64,000 nt of DNA from Xestospongia bergquistia (Eukaryota; Porifera; Demospongiae; Haplosclerida; Petrosiidae): contig OZ014413.1 of the NCBI GenBank assembly GCA_963965975.1, positions 1,056,501-1,120,500 of the forward strand, in the 5' to 3' direction. The stretch's first letter is position 1. The number at the start of each line of letters is the position of its first letter. The notes under the pieces were generated by a model. It was not told where the DNA came from. It saw only the letters and a program-made list of their open reading frames with translations, and did not search any database. The position numbers and the translations under genes were made by a program. Shown piece after piece: positions 23,633 through 36,225 of this stretch.

Positions 23633-26600
23633 ATGGCAGTAAAAGAAAAGCTAGGTAAGATGCACACTGTTATAATTCTTATTACAATATAATATTTATC
23701 ACATATTAGGTGGTGAAATAAAGTTTCATCTATCTCCTCATTATAAGAACTACTTTGATCAAGTAAAATCAAAATTTGGAGAATTTACTCATACTATTGT
23801 CCCTCTTATTGCTGGAGGTATTTCTTCACTTGAAGAATTCAAAACGTCTCTTGGAAGACGTTTCGAAGACCTAAAACCTCAATTGTCTATAACTGAATCA
23901 TTTGATAATGTTCTGAAGATAACAATAAAAGAGAAATGTACTGTAACTAATATTGACTGCTTGGAGACAATAGTTGATCATTATAACATTGAAAATGCCA
24001 GACCTCATATCACAACTTACAAATCATCAGTTGATGAGATTTGTATGAAGTTTAAAGACAGTGTATTGAAAGTAACAACAGTCTCAACTTCCAAATATGA
24101 GTCAATCATGTTTGACCTGGGATGGCAACAAACAGATGATCTTGCTCACAATGACATTGATGGTTTGTTATGGAAAGCATTTGGAGATATGGCTAACAAA
24201 GTATCATTTAAATATGGATTACCACGTAAGTTAATAAAAATGACAATAGTATGCTTAATAATCATAAGAATTTAACTACATGTGTTATCTATGCTATGTA
24301 CTATACAATTATATATATATTGCATACTACATTGAGCAGTTTTCATTCTGTCTGATACACAATTGAAAGGAAGCTCTAGACAATCCTTATTATTAGAATC
24401 ACTTATGTGCATTCTATTAAGATATTTGAAATGTTGTTTCAAAGGTACAATTGTATAGAATTCCAAAAGGTGATGGTTATAACTACATGCATATAGGCCT
24501 AATTGAGGGTTGTGTCTGGTTTATATAAACTTACCTAGTCAGTGCTAGATTGCACCCTCATGCTTTTATAATAAGCGTGAACCAGATGTTGACCTCCTAG
24601 ATACATCAAAGTGAAAACAGTTATGCAAATTAGAATCCTTGACTCAAGAATTCTAATTTGTATAAGTGTATTCATCTTGTTATATGTCATGTATTTTTAA
24701 GAATTGTTAAAAATGTTCAGCAGATTAGATTGAGATTTATCAATACAAACAGAATGGTATATATAGTTCATTCTAGTAATTATGTTAGAGAAAATAGCTA
24801 GCTATGGAAACTCAATATCTCCTTTATAGTCAGAGATATAATAATTTTGACTCTTCCAATGGTATGTATATAAATATGAACAGCAGATTTGGGAACACTA
24901 AGTAAACTTGTATATCCTTTATATTATATTTAACTCCATGTATACTACTAACTCTGTTTTATAACAGGAGACACTGCAAGTATTCAGTGGAGACATGATA
25001 ATGATAGTGTTCAAGTCATTTCACCAAGTGTTGAACAATGTGAAAATATTGTCAAAAGATTAAAGCAAGAAAAATCACTAAAAGAAAAATTATTATGGCA
25101 TATTGAACTCCGATCATCAAATTCTGAAAGTGCACTGGTAATTATAGATAGTCTTGATCAGTTTGGAGTGAGGGAACTTTCTATAGAAGACACTTCATTG
25201 GACAATATGTGTTTATTAACATTGGCAAAGAAATTTACTGAAATAAAGAAACTATTGTTTAACTCCACCTCTCTCCCTACTGGTAGTATTCAACAAGTTA
25301 TTGAGGCTCTAGCACATACTAACACTTCACTTGAGGCATTATTACTGTGGAATATTCCTATCACAGATGATGATGTAATTTGCTTGTCTGATGTGATAAG
25401 TAATAACAAGACATTGAAAATACTAGACCTCTCCAATTGTGATATCACTGATGAAGGTGTCCAATATATCTGTGAAGGTGTTGCTAAAAATCAAACACTG
25501 ACTATATTAGCCCTCAGCAATAATCTTCAGATCACTTCAGCTAGTACCAGTGCTATAGTTGAACTAATAAAAAAAACTACATCATTACAAAGACTATATC
25601 TCCGGAATACGTCACTGAATGATGATGATATCCAGAAAATTTGTACTACACTAATTGAAAGTACTACAGTACAACAGCTTGTATTATCTGAACAACACGA
25701 GAAAATTTGTGAGACTTTTAATCCTATAATTAAAGAGAAACTCTTTTTTGTAACAGAAAAGCCAATTGGAACAGGTATGTACTATTTACTTACTTAATTC
25801 AATCATGTTACAATTGTAAAAAAATGTACAACATGGTTATATGTATCTATCACATTTGTACAATGTTATTATTAATTATTTCCTCACTTAATATAATAGC
25901 TGCTTCTATTATTACATCATGTGGTTAATAGATACAATATGATAGACTTTTTAGCAAACAGTTATATAGTGCTTTTCTTCAACCATATTTAATTGATACT
26001 AAGAGCACAAAGTGACTAGTTATCAGAAAATCCAAGCTTATCTATTGTAGTTTTCTAGATTTGTTAAATGATAATGATTATATTTAGCTGCTTAAATTGT
26101 CTAGAAGTTCAACCAATCCTTCTATCTTATTTCTGGAATTCATCTATCCTTACACCATATTTTTCAATTTTTAATACTTTTATATTTTAGATTTTGCCAG
26201 TATAGACAATGAACAACCACAAGACCAAACATCAACTAACACTTTATCAGGTACATGTGTATTAATTGAGATATTACTATGTACCTAATGTAAATAGAGA
26301 ATATAAAACTATTAGATAGAATGAATAAGGCAAAGACCTTAGAGATTGAGAAGTTAACCAGACATAAAAAAGGTGAGCTATAGTACTGTTAGCAGTACAT
26401 ACCATATATGGTTATGTTCTATAGCTACTGATAAAGTATTAGTAGAGAAACAAAAAGAGATTGAGAAGTTAACCAAAGAGAAAGAAGGTAAGCTATTATA
26501 CTGTTAGTAGTACATACCATATATGGTTATGTTCTATAGCTACTGATAAAGTATTAGTAGAGAAACAAGAAGAGATTGAGATACTTCAAGAAAAGATAAC

Positions 26601-29600
26601 AAGACTAAATTTACAACAAATAGAGAAAGAAGGTAAGCTATAGTACTGTTAGTAGTACATACCATATATGGTTATGTTCTATAGCTACTGATAAAGTATT
26701 AGTAGAGAAACAAGAAGAGATTGAGAAGTTGACCAGAGAGAAAGAAGGTAAGCTATAGTACTGTTAGTAGTACATACCATATATGGTTATGTTCTATAGC
26801 TACTGATAAAGTATTAGCAGAGAAACAAGAAGAGATAGAGAAGTTGACCAAAGAGAAAGAAGGTAAGTTATAGTACTGTTAGCAGTACATACCGTATATG
26901 GTTATGTTCTATAGCTACTGATAATGTATTAGTAGAGAAACAAGAAGAAATTGAGAAGTTGACCAGAGAGAAAGAAGGTAAGCTATAGTACTGTTAGTAG
27001 TACATACCATATATGGTTATGTTCTATAGCTACTGATAATGTATTAGTAGAGAAACAAGAAGAGATTGAGAAGTTGACCAGAGAAAAAGAAGGTAAGCTA
27101 TAGTACTGTTAGTAGTACATACCATATATGGTTATGTTCTATAGCTACTGATAATGTATTAGTAGAGAAACAAGAAGAGATTGAGAAGTTGACCAGAGAG
27201 AAAGAAGGTAAGCTATAGTACTGTTAGTAGTACATACCATATATGGTTATGTTCTATAGCTACTGATAAAGTATTAGCAGAGAAACAAGAAGAGATAGAG
27301 AAGTTGACCAAAGAGAAAGAAGGTAAGTTATAGTACTGTTAGCAGTACATACCGTATATGGTTATGTTCTATAGCTACTGATAATGTATTAGTAGAGAAA
27401 CAAAAAGAGATTGAGAAGTTGACCAGAGAAAAAGAAGGTAATCTATAGTACTGTTAGTAGTACATACCATATATGGTTATTATGTGCTTTATCAGGTACA
27501 TGTACATTAATTGAGATATAACTATGTATATTAACAGAGAAGTTGAAACAATTGGATATAATGAGTAAGGCAAAGACCTTAGAGATTGAGAAGTTGACCA
27601 GACATAAAGAAGGTAAGCTATAGTACTGTTAGTAGTACATACCATATATGGTTATGTTCTATAGCTACTGATAAAGTATTAGTAGAGAAACAAGAAAAGA
27701 TTGAGAAGTTGACCAGAGAGAAAGAAGGTGAGCTATAGTACTGTTAGTAGTACATACCATATATGGTTATGTTCTATAGCTACTGATAAAGTATTAGCAG
27801 AGAAACAAGAAGAGATAGAGAAGTTGACCAGAGAAAAAGAAGGTAATCTATAGTGATGTTAGCAGTACATACCATATATGGTTATGTTCTATAGCTACTG
27901 ATAATGTATTAGTAGAGAAACAAGAAGAGATTGAGAAGTTGACCAGAGAGAAAGAAGGTAAGCTATAGTACTGTTAGTAGTACATACCATATATGGTTAT
28001 GTTCTATAGCTACTGATAAAGTATTAGCAGAGAAACAAGAAGAGATAGAGAAGTTGACCAAAGAGAAAGAAGGTAAGTTATAGTACTGTTAGTAGTACAT
28101 ACCATATATGGTTATGTTCTATAGCTACTGATAATGTATTAGTAGAGAAACAAGAAGAGATTGAGAAGTTGACCAAAGAGAAAGAAGGTGAGCTATAGTA
28201 CTGTTAGTAGTACATACCATATATGGTTATGTTCTATAGCTACTGATAATGTATTAGTAGAGAAACAAAAAGAGATTGAGAAGTTAACCAAAGAGAAAGA
28301 AGGTAAGCTATTATGCTGTTAGTAGTACATACCATATATGGTTATGTTCTATAGCTGCTGATAAAGAATTAGCAGAGAAACAAGAAGAGATAGAGAAGTT
28401 GACCAAAGCAAAAGAAGGTAAGCTATAGTACTGTTAGTAGTACATACCATATATGATTATGTTCTATAGCTACTGATAATGTATTAGTAGAGAAACAAGA
28501 AGAGATTGAGAAGTTAACCAAAGAGAAAGAAGGTAAGCTATAATACTGTTAGTAGTACATACCATATATGGTTATGTTCTATAGCTACTGATAAAGTATT
28601 AGCAGAGAAACAAGAAGAGATAGAGAAGTTGACCAAAGAGAAAGAAGGTAAGTTATAGTACTATTAGTAGTACATACCATATATGGTTATGTTCTATAGC
28701 TACTGATAAAGTATTAGTAGAGAAACAAGAAGAGATTGAGAAGTTGACCAGAGAAAAAGAAGGTAAGCTATTATGCTGTTAGTAGTACATACCATATATG
28801 GTTATGTTCTATAGCTACTGATAAAGTATTACTAGAGAAACAAGAAGAGATTGAGAAGTTAACCAAAGAGAAAGGTAAGCTATAGTATTGTTAGTAGTAC
28901 ATACCATATATGGTTATGTTCTATAGCAAATACTAAATGTTATAAAACACTAAAGTATTAGTAGAAAAACGAAGTGATAATTGTAAAATTGTCCTCAGAT
29001 TGTTTATAATTATCCTTCTGATTAGTTAAGGCCAATGAAATTTATTAACCCTAACCACGAGTGCTGTGACAATGGATATGACTGATCATGCTTGAACCTT
29101 CTGTTAGTGCAGCTTATATATCTGGCTTTTTTACCAACATTTCATAGCTATAGTATTCCACAGACACTGTAGCTATTTATAAAACCTTTTTAATTTTTAG
29201 ACAATGTTTCACTGTTAAGTCAGTATTTTTGGAAACAATTATACGATGATTTCTTTAATTATAAATTTGTTTTAAATTTTAATTATAATGCTCATTATGT
29301 AGGAAAATGGAGGATCATAACCATTTCAATAAGTATCCTACTCCTGGCAATTGTTATTACTAGTTTTACTAGTACTGATATAAAGGAAGGTAAGATGATA
29401 ATCTAAACCTAAACTTTTTATACATAGTGATGAGTACATGGAAAAATGTGATATAGGACTCTAAGATGTATTTTAGCCTGTCATATGCAGCATACTACAA
29501 GGTTCTAAGAGTATTTTTTGACTATGTGTATACACACACACACACATATATATATATACTTCACAATTTTAATCTATTGTTGTATATGACTTTTGCTAAA

Positions 29601-31421
29601 AGCAACCAATGAGTTTTATTACTTTTATCATGAGCTCTTTGAAATAGGTTTGACTGATCAAAGCTTTGAGTTCTGTAACTCAAGAAAATGTATTTGAGCA
29701 GTTTCATACATTTTCCCAACTCTTTAGTCTTAAACATATCAGTCATCTAGTCCCTTATAACAGCAACAACAGTATTAATCTTAGGACAATTTTTACTATT
29801 ATAATCTGTTTAAATGTTCACTTTATAACAATTGCAACTCCTATAGATACACCTTATTACATTAAAAAGAATGTCATTGGAGGAACAGCAGACATAATAC
29901 AGTGGACAGATGCTTCTTTTAGAATTGATATACTACCTGGAAGTTTTACAAAGGGACATAATGTTGATATATTAGTTTCTACAAGTCATTCTCATCAATT
30001 TGTGATCCCCAAAGGATATAAACTTCTTTCTAGGACATTTAAGATATTAGCCAGTGAAAAGCTTCAACAACCAGTGACAATTACATTAAAACATAATGCA
30101 GTTATTACTACTGAAGAAGAGGCTAAGTCACTTGTTATTCTCCACAGAAATGATGAGGGTGAAACAGAAATATTACATGGCCATACTCAGCCATATTGTA
30201 CCTTTATTACATTTCAATTGACTGAATTAAGTGATGCAGCAGTTGCTGGACCTGATGACATTAATACTAAATATTTTCTCTCTTTTTACCGGCAAAAAAA
30301 TAGTGATGATCATAATAGTAATCCTTACTGCAAGATACTTGCCTTAGTTTCCCGATCAGAGTCAACACATGAGGTTCTTTATACTATAGATATTTCATTA
30401 TAATTAAATGTTATTGTTTTATTTAGAGTCAGAGAGAGAAGTTGTTGAAATATGAATGGATAGCTGATGATAATCCAATTCCTCTCAAGTTAGTAGTGAA
30501 TGGAACTAATGTATGTCTGGAAATAAAACCCTTTGGTTGTTGGAACATTACTGATAAGAACCAATTAAATGTATGTTATAATTTATTGATGCACTCATAA
30601 ATTAAACAATTATATTTCAGATGAAGATGACATCAGAAGATGATTCAAACACTGGTAGTGTAGTAATGCAATATAATAGAAATAACTGTCTTGTTCAACA
30701 ATCAAAGATAACATTTTGTAACACATATGATAAAGAAGAATATGAAACATTTGTTAATCGTAAGTTATTATTTTTAAGTTGATTTAAAATGATAATTCTC
30801 TTCTTTAATAGCTCAGATAATACAAACAAAGTTACAGGATAATATTTTAAAGAAAGTCAAAGGTATACAACTATATATGCTATTTATTGACTATTTTCTG
30901 AAATGTGGTAGACAACTGTAAACTTATAATGATATTTATTGGTATATTTTGTATTGGACTTGTTGTCCTTTATATTTGCTGCAATTTTGGACCTTTGAAA
31001 GGTAAATTGTTTCTCTTTCAAAGTTTTAACAAAACATACATAATAATATTTTAGGTCATTGTACAGAAATGTTTATCATTATCGTAATGATGATAATACT
31101 ATTTCTTTTCTGGTTTTTAGAAGCTATAGGAGGTGAGAATTAATTTTTAAAAATACAAGTGTTAATAAGAACATAAAATTTATTATAGTAGTTGTTTATT
31201 TCTCTATCTTTCTATAATTTACAGTTTTAACAGCAGTTCTTGTATTTGCTTTCATTGTACTCACTTTGGTTCTTTTAAAGAAATTTGAATATTTAGAAGG
31301 TTATTGTAATTATAATATTTAAAATAGATTGTGGTACTGATGCTTTTTCTTTACTACAGTTTTGAATAGTATTGGTCACGTTGGAACTTTCTTGAAAGGC
31401 TTATTACCAGGCAATCGATAA
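23633..31421 (+). CDS. Gene F: domain X, LRR, long coiled coil, TM, ZU5-like, three TM
   Basis: Exons: 23633-23654 (MAVKEKL), 23710-24225 (domain X), 24968-25774 (LRR), 26191-26250, 26298-26372, coiled-coil array 26425-28874, 29303-29389 (TM1), 29847-30373 (ZU5-like), 30427-30570, 30621-30759, 30812-30862, 30912-31001 (TM2), 31055-31132 (TM3), 31225-31299 (TM4) and 31360-31421 (stop TAA). All phases fit, giving about 1364 residues. LRRs are of the ribonuclease-inhibitor/NLR type (LKILDLSNCDITDEG, LQRLYLRNTSLNDD). The ZU5-like module has LQQPVTITLKHNA. Between TM1 and TM2 lie NGT and NIT sequons and several Cys, which suggests that the ZU5-like part is extracytosolic while X, LRR and coiled coil are cytosolic. 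No NACHT or kinase domain is present. Function is unknown; it looks like an LRR-sensor fused to a membrane module. Confidence 0.8.
24626..24660. other. Near-perfect 35-nt hairpin in a gene F intron
   Basis: CAAATTAGAATCCTTGA, one base, then TCAAGAATTCTAATTTG: 17-bp arms with one mismatch. It lies in the 742-nt intron between the domain X and LRR exons. Confidence 0.8.
26373..28926 (+). repeat. Gene F exon-intron array, two blocks of 115-bp units
   Basis: Exons start at 26425, 26540 (93 nt), then 26685 to 27375 every 115 bp. A 75-nt lead exon follows (27538-27612), then 27665 to 28815 every 115 bp (last one 60 nt). That is 19 cassettes of 60-63 nt plus the 93-nt one. The second block restarts with a copy of the lead exon found at 26298-26372, and a leftover CTTTATCAG|GTACATG exon end (27487-27502) now lies inside an intron, marking the duplication junction. 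The array ends at a unit whose downstream exon has decayed (about 28927-28980). Confidence 0.95.
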
Positions 31422-31438
31422 ATCTACAAGATCCCATG

Positions 31439-31444
31439 AATAAA
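31439..31444 (+). terminator. AATAAA poly(A) signal, gene F
   Basis: AATAAA eighteen nucleotides after the gene F stop codon; a second AATAAA follows near 31474. Confidence 0.5.
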
Positions 31445-32364
31445 AAATTCCATTGTATATCCAACAGTCTTAATAATAAAATGCTGACATTATATTATAT
31501 GTTGTATATGTATGTAGTTACGTACATGTAGTGTAGGAACACATAGCACAATTTGAATAATTTCTTTTGCTGGTAAACTCATGGCTAAATTATTTGCTGA
31601 TCATTGTCATAGTTTTTTCTGAAAATTAAATATCAAATCAAAGGAAATAATCAACATAAAGAGGGCAAGGAACATTTTCATGTTATATTAGCATATGAGA
31701 ATAATGGTGGTAAACAGAGAGAGATGAAGAGAGGGGAGGTAACAGTTAACATGAATGTCTTTAAATGGTGTAGTGTTATTGACTGCCTGCTATATGCTAC
31801 AAGTACAATTTTAAAGAGCACAACTTCAATATACATAGTATACAAACTGAACATGTATTGTAAGCACTTTAAAAACAGTTTATATGTATTAAAGCAAACT
31901 TATCCATTATCATAGCATGACAGCAGGATAACAATTTTAATTAGACAAGTAATTTTTGATTTATTCTGATTAGTTAAGACCATTAATTTACTAAAACATG
32001 TGATTGTTGAACTCTGTCACTGAGACTAAAGTCAGTCAACAAAATTAGTGTACATTATAAAATATTAAACGTGCTAATTATTGTCATTAGAGTAATATCT
32101 AATGCTAATACAGAGATAAAATACCAACTATATACATATGTATATATCCATGTACCATTTATTTTTTATAGTATACATGACCTGAATAAGTGACAGTTCA
32201 AACAGGATGTTTATCAGCTAAACATCCACTGAAAATGTATAGCTGTGTCCATATTATAGCAACTGAATGTATAAAAAAACTGTTTTCATAACATCTCTTG
32301 AACAGCAGGAAGTATATAGAACATATTTTACTTATACAACAGGAGAAATTAGTGTACAACTATA
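31445..32364. other. Spacer between F and G
   Basis: No exon was recognised. The sequence around 31495-31760 resembles that after gene H (51640-51920), including the shared words AGAGGGGAGGTAACAGTTAAC, so F and H share downstream flank as well as coding exons. Confidence 0.55.
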
Positions 32365-34646
32365 ATGAAGAGAAGAACAAGAGTCAAAAAGTTAGAACCA
32401 GAATTCACTCAGACTTGTACATTGATCAGAAAGAAAGTAAGCTACATTAATGTTAGTAGTATACATGTGATATTAATACAGTTATGTGATGTAGCTACCA
32501 GTGAAAAAATAGCAGACAATCAAGAAGAGAGAAAGAAGTTGACAAGACAGAAAGGTGAGCTACAATACTACAAGCTGTCTTTATGATATTTTGTATGCTC
32601 ACATATAATGATGAGATTGTAATTTGATATATAAGAAAAAAAATGCATTTGATGTTCTGTATTAGTTATTCTATTATTATTGTGCCAATAAATAATACAT
32701 GCTTGAGTTGTTGTTTTTATATTAACAATATTCTCAATCTTGCACTGATACTATGTACCAGTACATTTTCATTGGGTGTTATTACTGGATATGTTAATTA
32801 CGTAGAACACTGGCCATGGATCATACTTTCTTCAATGACAGTCTTGGTCCAAGTAATTATAACTGTTAGCATTAGTTATTATACAACAGAGAAAAGGTAC
32901 AAGTTGTTTTAAATAGAAGTATGGATGAATTAATGAATGGAGAGATGGATGGATCACTGTCAAATGATGACAGTTAATATGCTGAGGTGTTTTAATAATT
33001 CTTGTTATATAGGTACACCAGATATACCTTGTTTTAATAAGAGTGTCATTGGTGGGAAAGCAGACACATTTTCAGGGGCAGACAATAGTTTTATAATAGA
33101 TATTTCAAGTTATAGCTTTCCAGAAGGACATCAAGTTGATATATCAGTTTCTTTAAATCACTCTCGTCAATTTAATATCCCCAAAGGATATAAAATTCTT
33201 TCACAGACATTTAAGATATCAGCCAGTGAAAAGCTTCAACATCCAGTAAATCTTACACTTGAGCATAATGCAGTTATCACTACTGAAGAAGAGGCTGAAT
33301 CACTTGTTATTCTTCACCGAAATGATAAGGGTAAAACAGAAATATTAAATGGCTCTACTGAACCAAACTGTTCCTTTATTACATTTCAAATGACTGAATT
33401 TTGTTATGTAGCAGCTGCTGCACCCAATGAAATTAATACTAAATATTTTCTATCCTTTTACCGGAAAAAATTCATGATTATACTAGTAATTCTTTGTTGG
33501 ATATACTTTCCCTGATCTCTCAATCAAAGACAACACATGAGGTTTCTTATAATATAGATATGTCCATTATAATTATTTGCTAATAATTATTATACTATAG
33601 ATATTTCATTATAATTAATTGTTATTGCTTTATTTAGAATCAGAGAGAGAAGTTGTTGAAACATGAATGGATAGCTGATCATAATCCAATTCCTCGCAAG
33701 TTAATAGTGAAGGGAACTGATGTATCTCTGGAAATAAAACCTTTTGGTTGTTGGAACATTATTGATAAGGACAAATTAAATGTATGTAATTTATTGATGT
33801 ACTCATAAATTGAACAATTATATTCCAGCTAATGATAATGTCAGAAGATGATTCATACACTGGTACTGTAGTAATACAATATAATACTAGTAACTGTCTT
33901 GTTCAACAATCATGGATAAGATTTCGTAACACTCAAGATAAAGCAGAATATGAAACATTTGTTGGCCGTATGCTATAATTTTAGGTTCATTTAAATATAT
34001 TAATTCTATCTTTAATAGATCAGATAATACAACCAAAGTTACAGGATGTTATTCGAAAGGCAGTCAAAGGTATACCACTATATATACTATGTATTGGCTA
34101 TTTACTGAAATTAATGTTGTAGACAATATTGTAATTTTTGTAATTATAATTGGATGTATTCTTTGTGAACTTGTTGCCTTTTATCTCTGTTATAAGTGTG
34201 GACCCTTGAAAGGTAAACTATACTATTTTGAAGTTTTAAAAAAATTACATAATATCATTGCAGATCATGGTATAGCAATAATTTTAATTATTGCACTCAT
34301 AATAATACCATTGATTGTTTGGATACATGAAACTACTATGCAAGGTATAATTATATATATATATTGTATATATAATTTTTAATGTACAGAATGTTAATAA
34401 AATTCATTATGATGGTTGTTAATTTCTGCCTCTAGGATTTACAGTCTTTACAACACTTATGGTGATACTTTTCTTTCAGATCATTTCAATTCTTGCAAAG
34501 ATGTACGAATTTCAATCAGGTTAATTGTAATTTTAATAATATATACATTCTAGATTATTGTGACATTGCTGTATTTCTCCACTACAGTTGTAGGTATGAT
34601 TGGGGAAATAGGATCTTTCCTAAAAAGTCTTATACCTGGCAACTGA
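32365..34646 (+). pseudogene. Gene G: short ZU5-like membrane paralog of F, frameshifted
   Basis: Possible 5' exons: ATG at 32365, a coiled-coil-type cassette at 32495-32553 (EKIADNQEERKKLTRQK), and a TM exon ending at 32896. Clear homologs of the F 3' half follow: 33013-about 33533 (ZU5-like, LQHPVNLTLEHNA), 33638-33781, 33829-33967, 34019-34069, 34123-34212 (TM), 34264-34344 (TM), 34436-34519 (TM) and 34588-34646 (stop TGA). The ZU5-like exon loses frame at an A-run near 33464-33470 compared with F and H and then stops at 33513-33515. The 5' exon phases also do not join cleanly. It is probably a pseudogene or recently broken; an assembly error in the A-run is possible. Confidence 0.6.
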
Positions 34647-34856
34647 TAAATCAAGATGATTCAGAAATAAGAAAGATTATTATATACAACTGTTTGTAAA
34701 CCACAATTAATTATATATATATATATAGCTAAACTCTGACAGTGTATGTATGTGTGTTGTGTAGGTATGGACTTATTACTTATTATGATATTTGAATAAC
34801 AACTGTTTGTTAGTAACTACAATGATGTAATGATTAATCACACATGCACAGTTTTT

Positions 34857-35320
34857 ACCACAATCAATATGGTAGCATTTATCTTCCTCATTTTTGTTTA
34901 AAAACTATTGTTAAATTTTGTACTGATCCAATTTTGTCTGGTTGCAATGCATTAGGGGCAGAGAAACTTTCATTTATTCAATTAAATGATGCCACTAAAG
35001 GTTCTATGCAAGCAGAAGTTGAGGGTGATGATAAAGCATTTCCAGTAGGTATTCCTAGACCTACTTCAGAGATCAGTAATGAAAATAGTCCAATAGAAGG
35101 TATAGTCAGATATACAGTATGTATTCATGTACATGTAGACAAAGTGATAGTATCTCAATGCTCCTCTTTAAATGTAGATGAAATGGTTGTTACCCAGATG
35201 CTAGGAAAGAGTACTATTGTTTCTCCTTTGCAAGAAGTTTCTTCTAGTAATGAGATTCAAATCACCCCAACTGAACATAAATTGAAGTGTATGTAATTTA
35301 TAATTTATGTATATTTATGT
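34857..35320 (+). pseudogene. Truncated copy of the ZU5 3' part of gene J
   Basis: About 460 bp closely match 43609-44060, across the end of the ZU5 exon (GSIYLPHFC…ENSPIEG), the following intron and the next exon (DEMVVTQMLG). The ZU5 core with LLKPV is missing and no start or upstream exons are attached, so it is a fragment of a segmental duplication. Confidence 0.8.
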
Positions 35321-35929
35321 ATAGGTCAAGTCAGGTGATTCAACTCAAGATGATATATCAATATATAACAGTCCAAGTAAGAATATTGATATGTTCTTTG
35401 TTTAAATGCTTGCTCAATGTAATAATTTAGTAAACTACCTATTATTACCTAATGTTAAATGATGTTAGGGTTAGGGTATGAATCAAATTAATTAGTTATA
35501 ATAAGCAAATTTCATGAAGTTAAAATAAAATAACACAAAAACTTTGCATTAATTAAACATGGCAGACAAGAAAAAATCACAAAACAAAGTCATGTGTAAA
35601 TTCCCAAAAGAGTTGTTTTAAAGAAAATGGTTATAGGTACTTAAGAGCCTTTCACTTCCCTTAATAGCAGCTATATATGCTTGAAAAATTGAATATTGAG
35701 AATGTAACAAGACTGAAGTTGAATTCTCTTATCTTTAACTTAACTGATATGACTACATAAGATAATATTTTATTATAACAGCTCCATACAGTCTAGTTGC
35801 ATCTATAACTACTCAAGGTTAGTCATTTAATTATTTAAAATCTATCTATAGTGCCAGGATATCATGAATATATTAATCTTGCACCTATTTATTAGAGCGT
35901 GTTTGAGAGCAAAATTGAGAATTCTTCTC

Positions 35930-36225
35930 CATGCTACTGTACATGCATGTGTGGAATATGTTTCCAAGAGATAAAAATGATCTAAAGTATAAAGCTAAAT
36001 CCTTTGATGATGTACTGGACATACTCATAACAGACAAATGTACTATAGTTAATGTTAGTTGTTTGGGCTTTGGAGATTATTGCCAATCATTACAACATTG
36101 AAGAAGCTAAAGCTCAAATTGCTGTCTACAAATCAGAAGTTAATAGAGTCTGTGAGGAACTCAAACTCAAAATATGTGAGGACTACATGAGTGGTCTATC
36201 TCTTTTCAAATACGAGCTATAGATG
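35930..36225 (+). pseudogene. Decayed domain X fragment
   Basis: Similarity to domain X of gene J (SFDDVxxI…KCTxxNVxCL, then HYNIEEAKAQI and NRVCEELKL) appears in two frames, with a frameshift near 36070 and a stop at 36220-36222. The surrounding exons are lost. Confidence 0.65.

Noticed and set aside
15659-28926. Regular 115-bp repeats resembling a CRISPR-like array
   Set aside because: The whole unit repeats, with no unique spacers. It splits cleanly into GT-AG introns and phase-matched coding exons of a eukaryotic gene.
26373-28926. Array as an assembly artefact
   Set aside because: Units carry distinct substitutions, three genes have arrays of different length and order, and exon phase is kept throughout. 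Copy number in the real genome could still differ.
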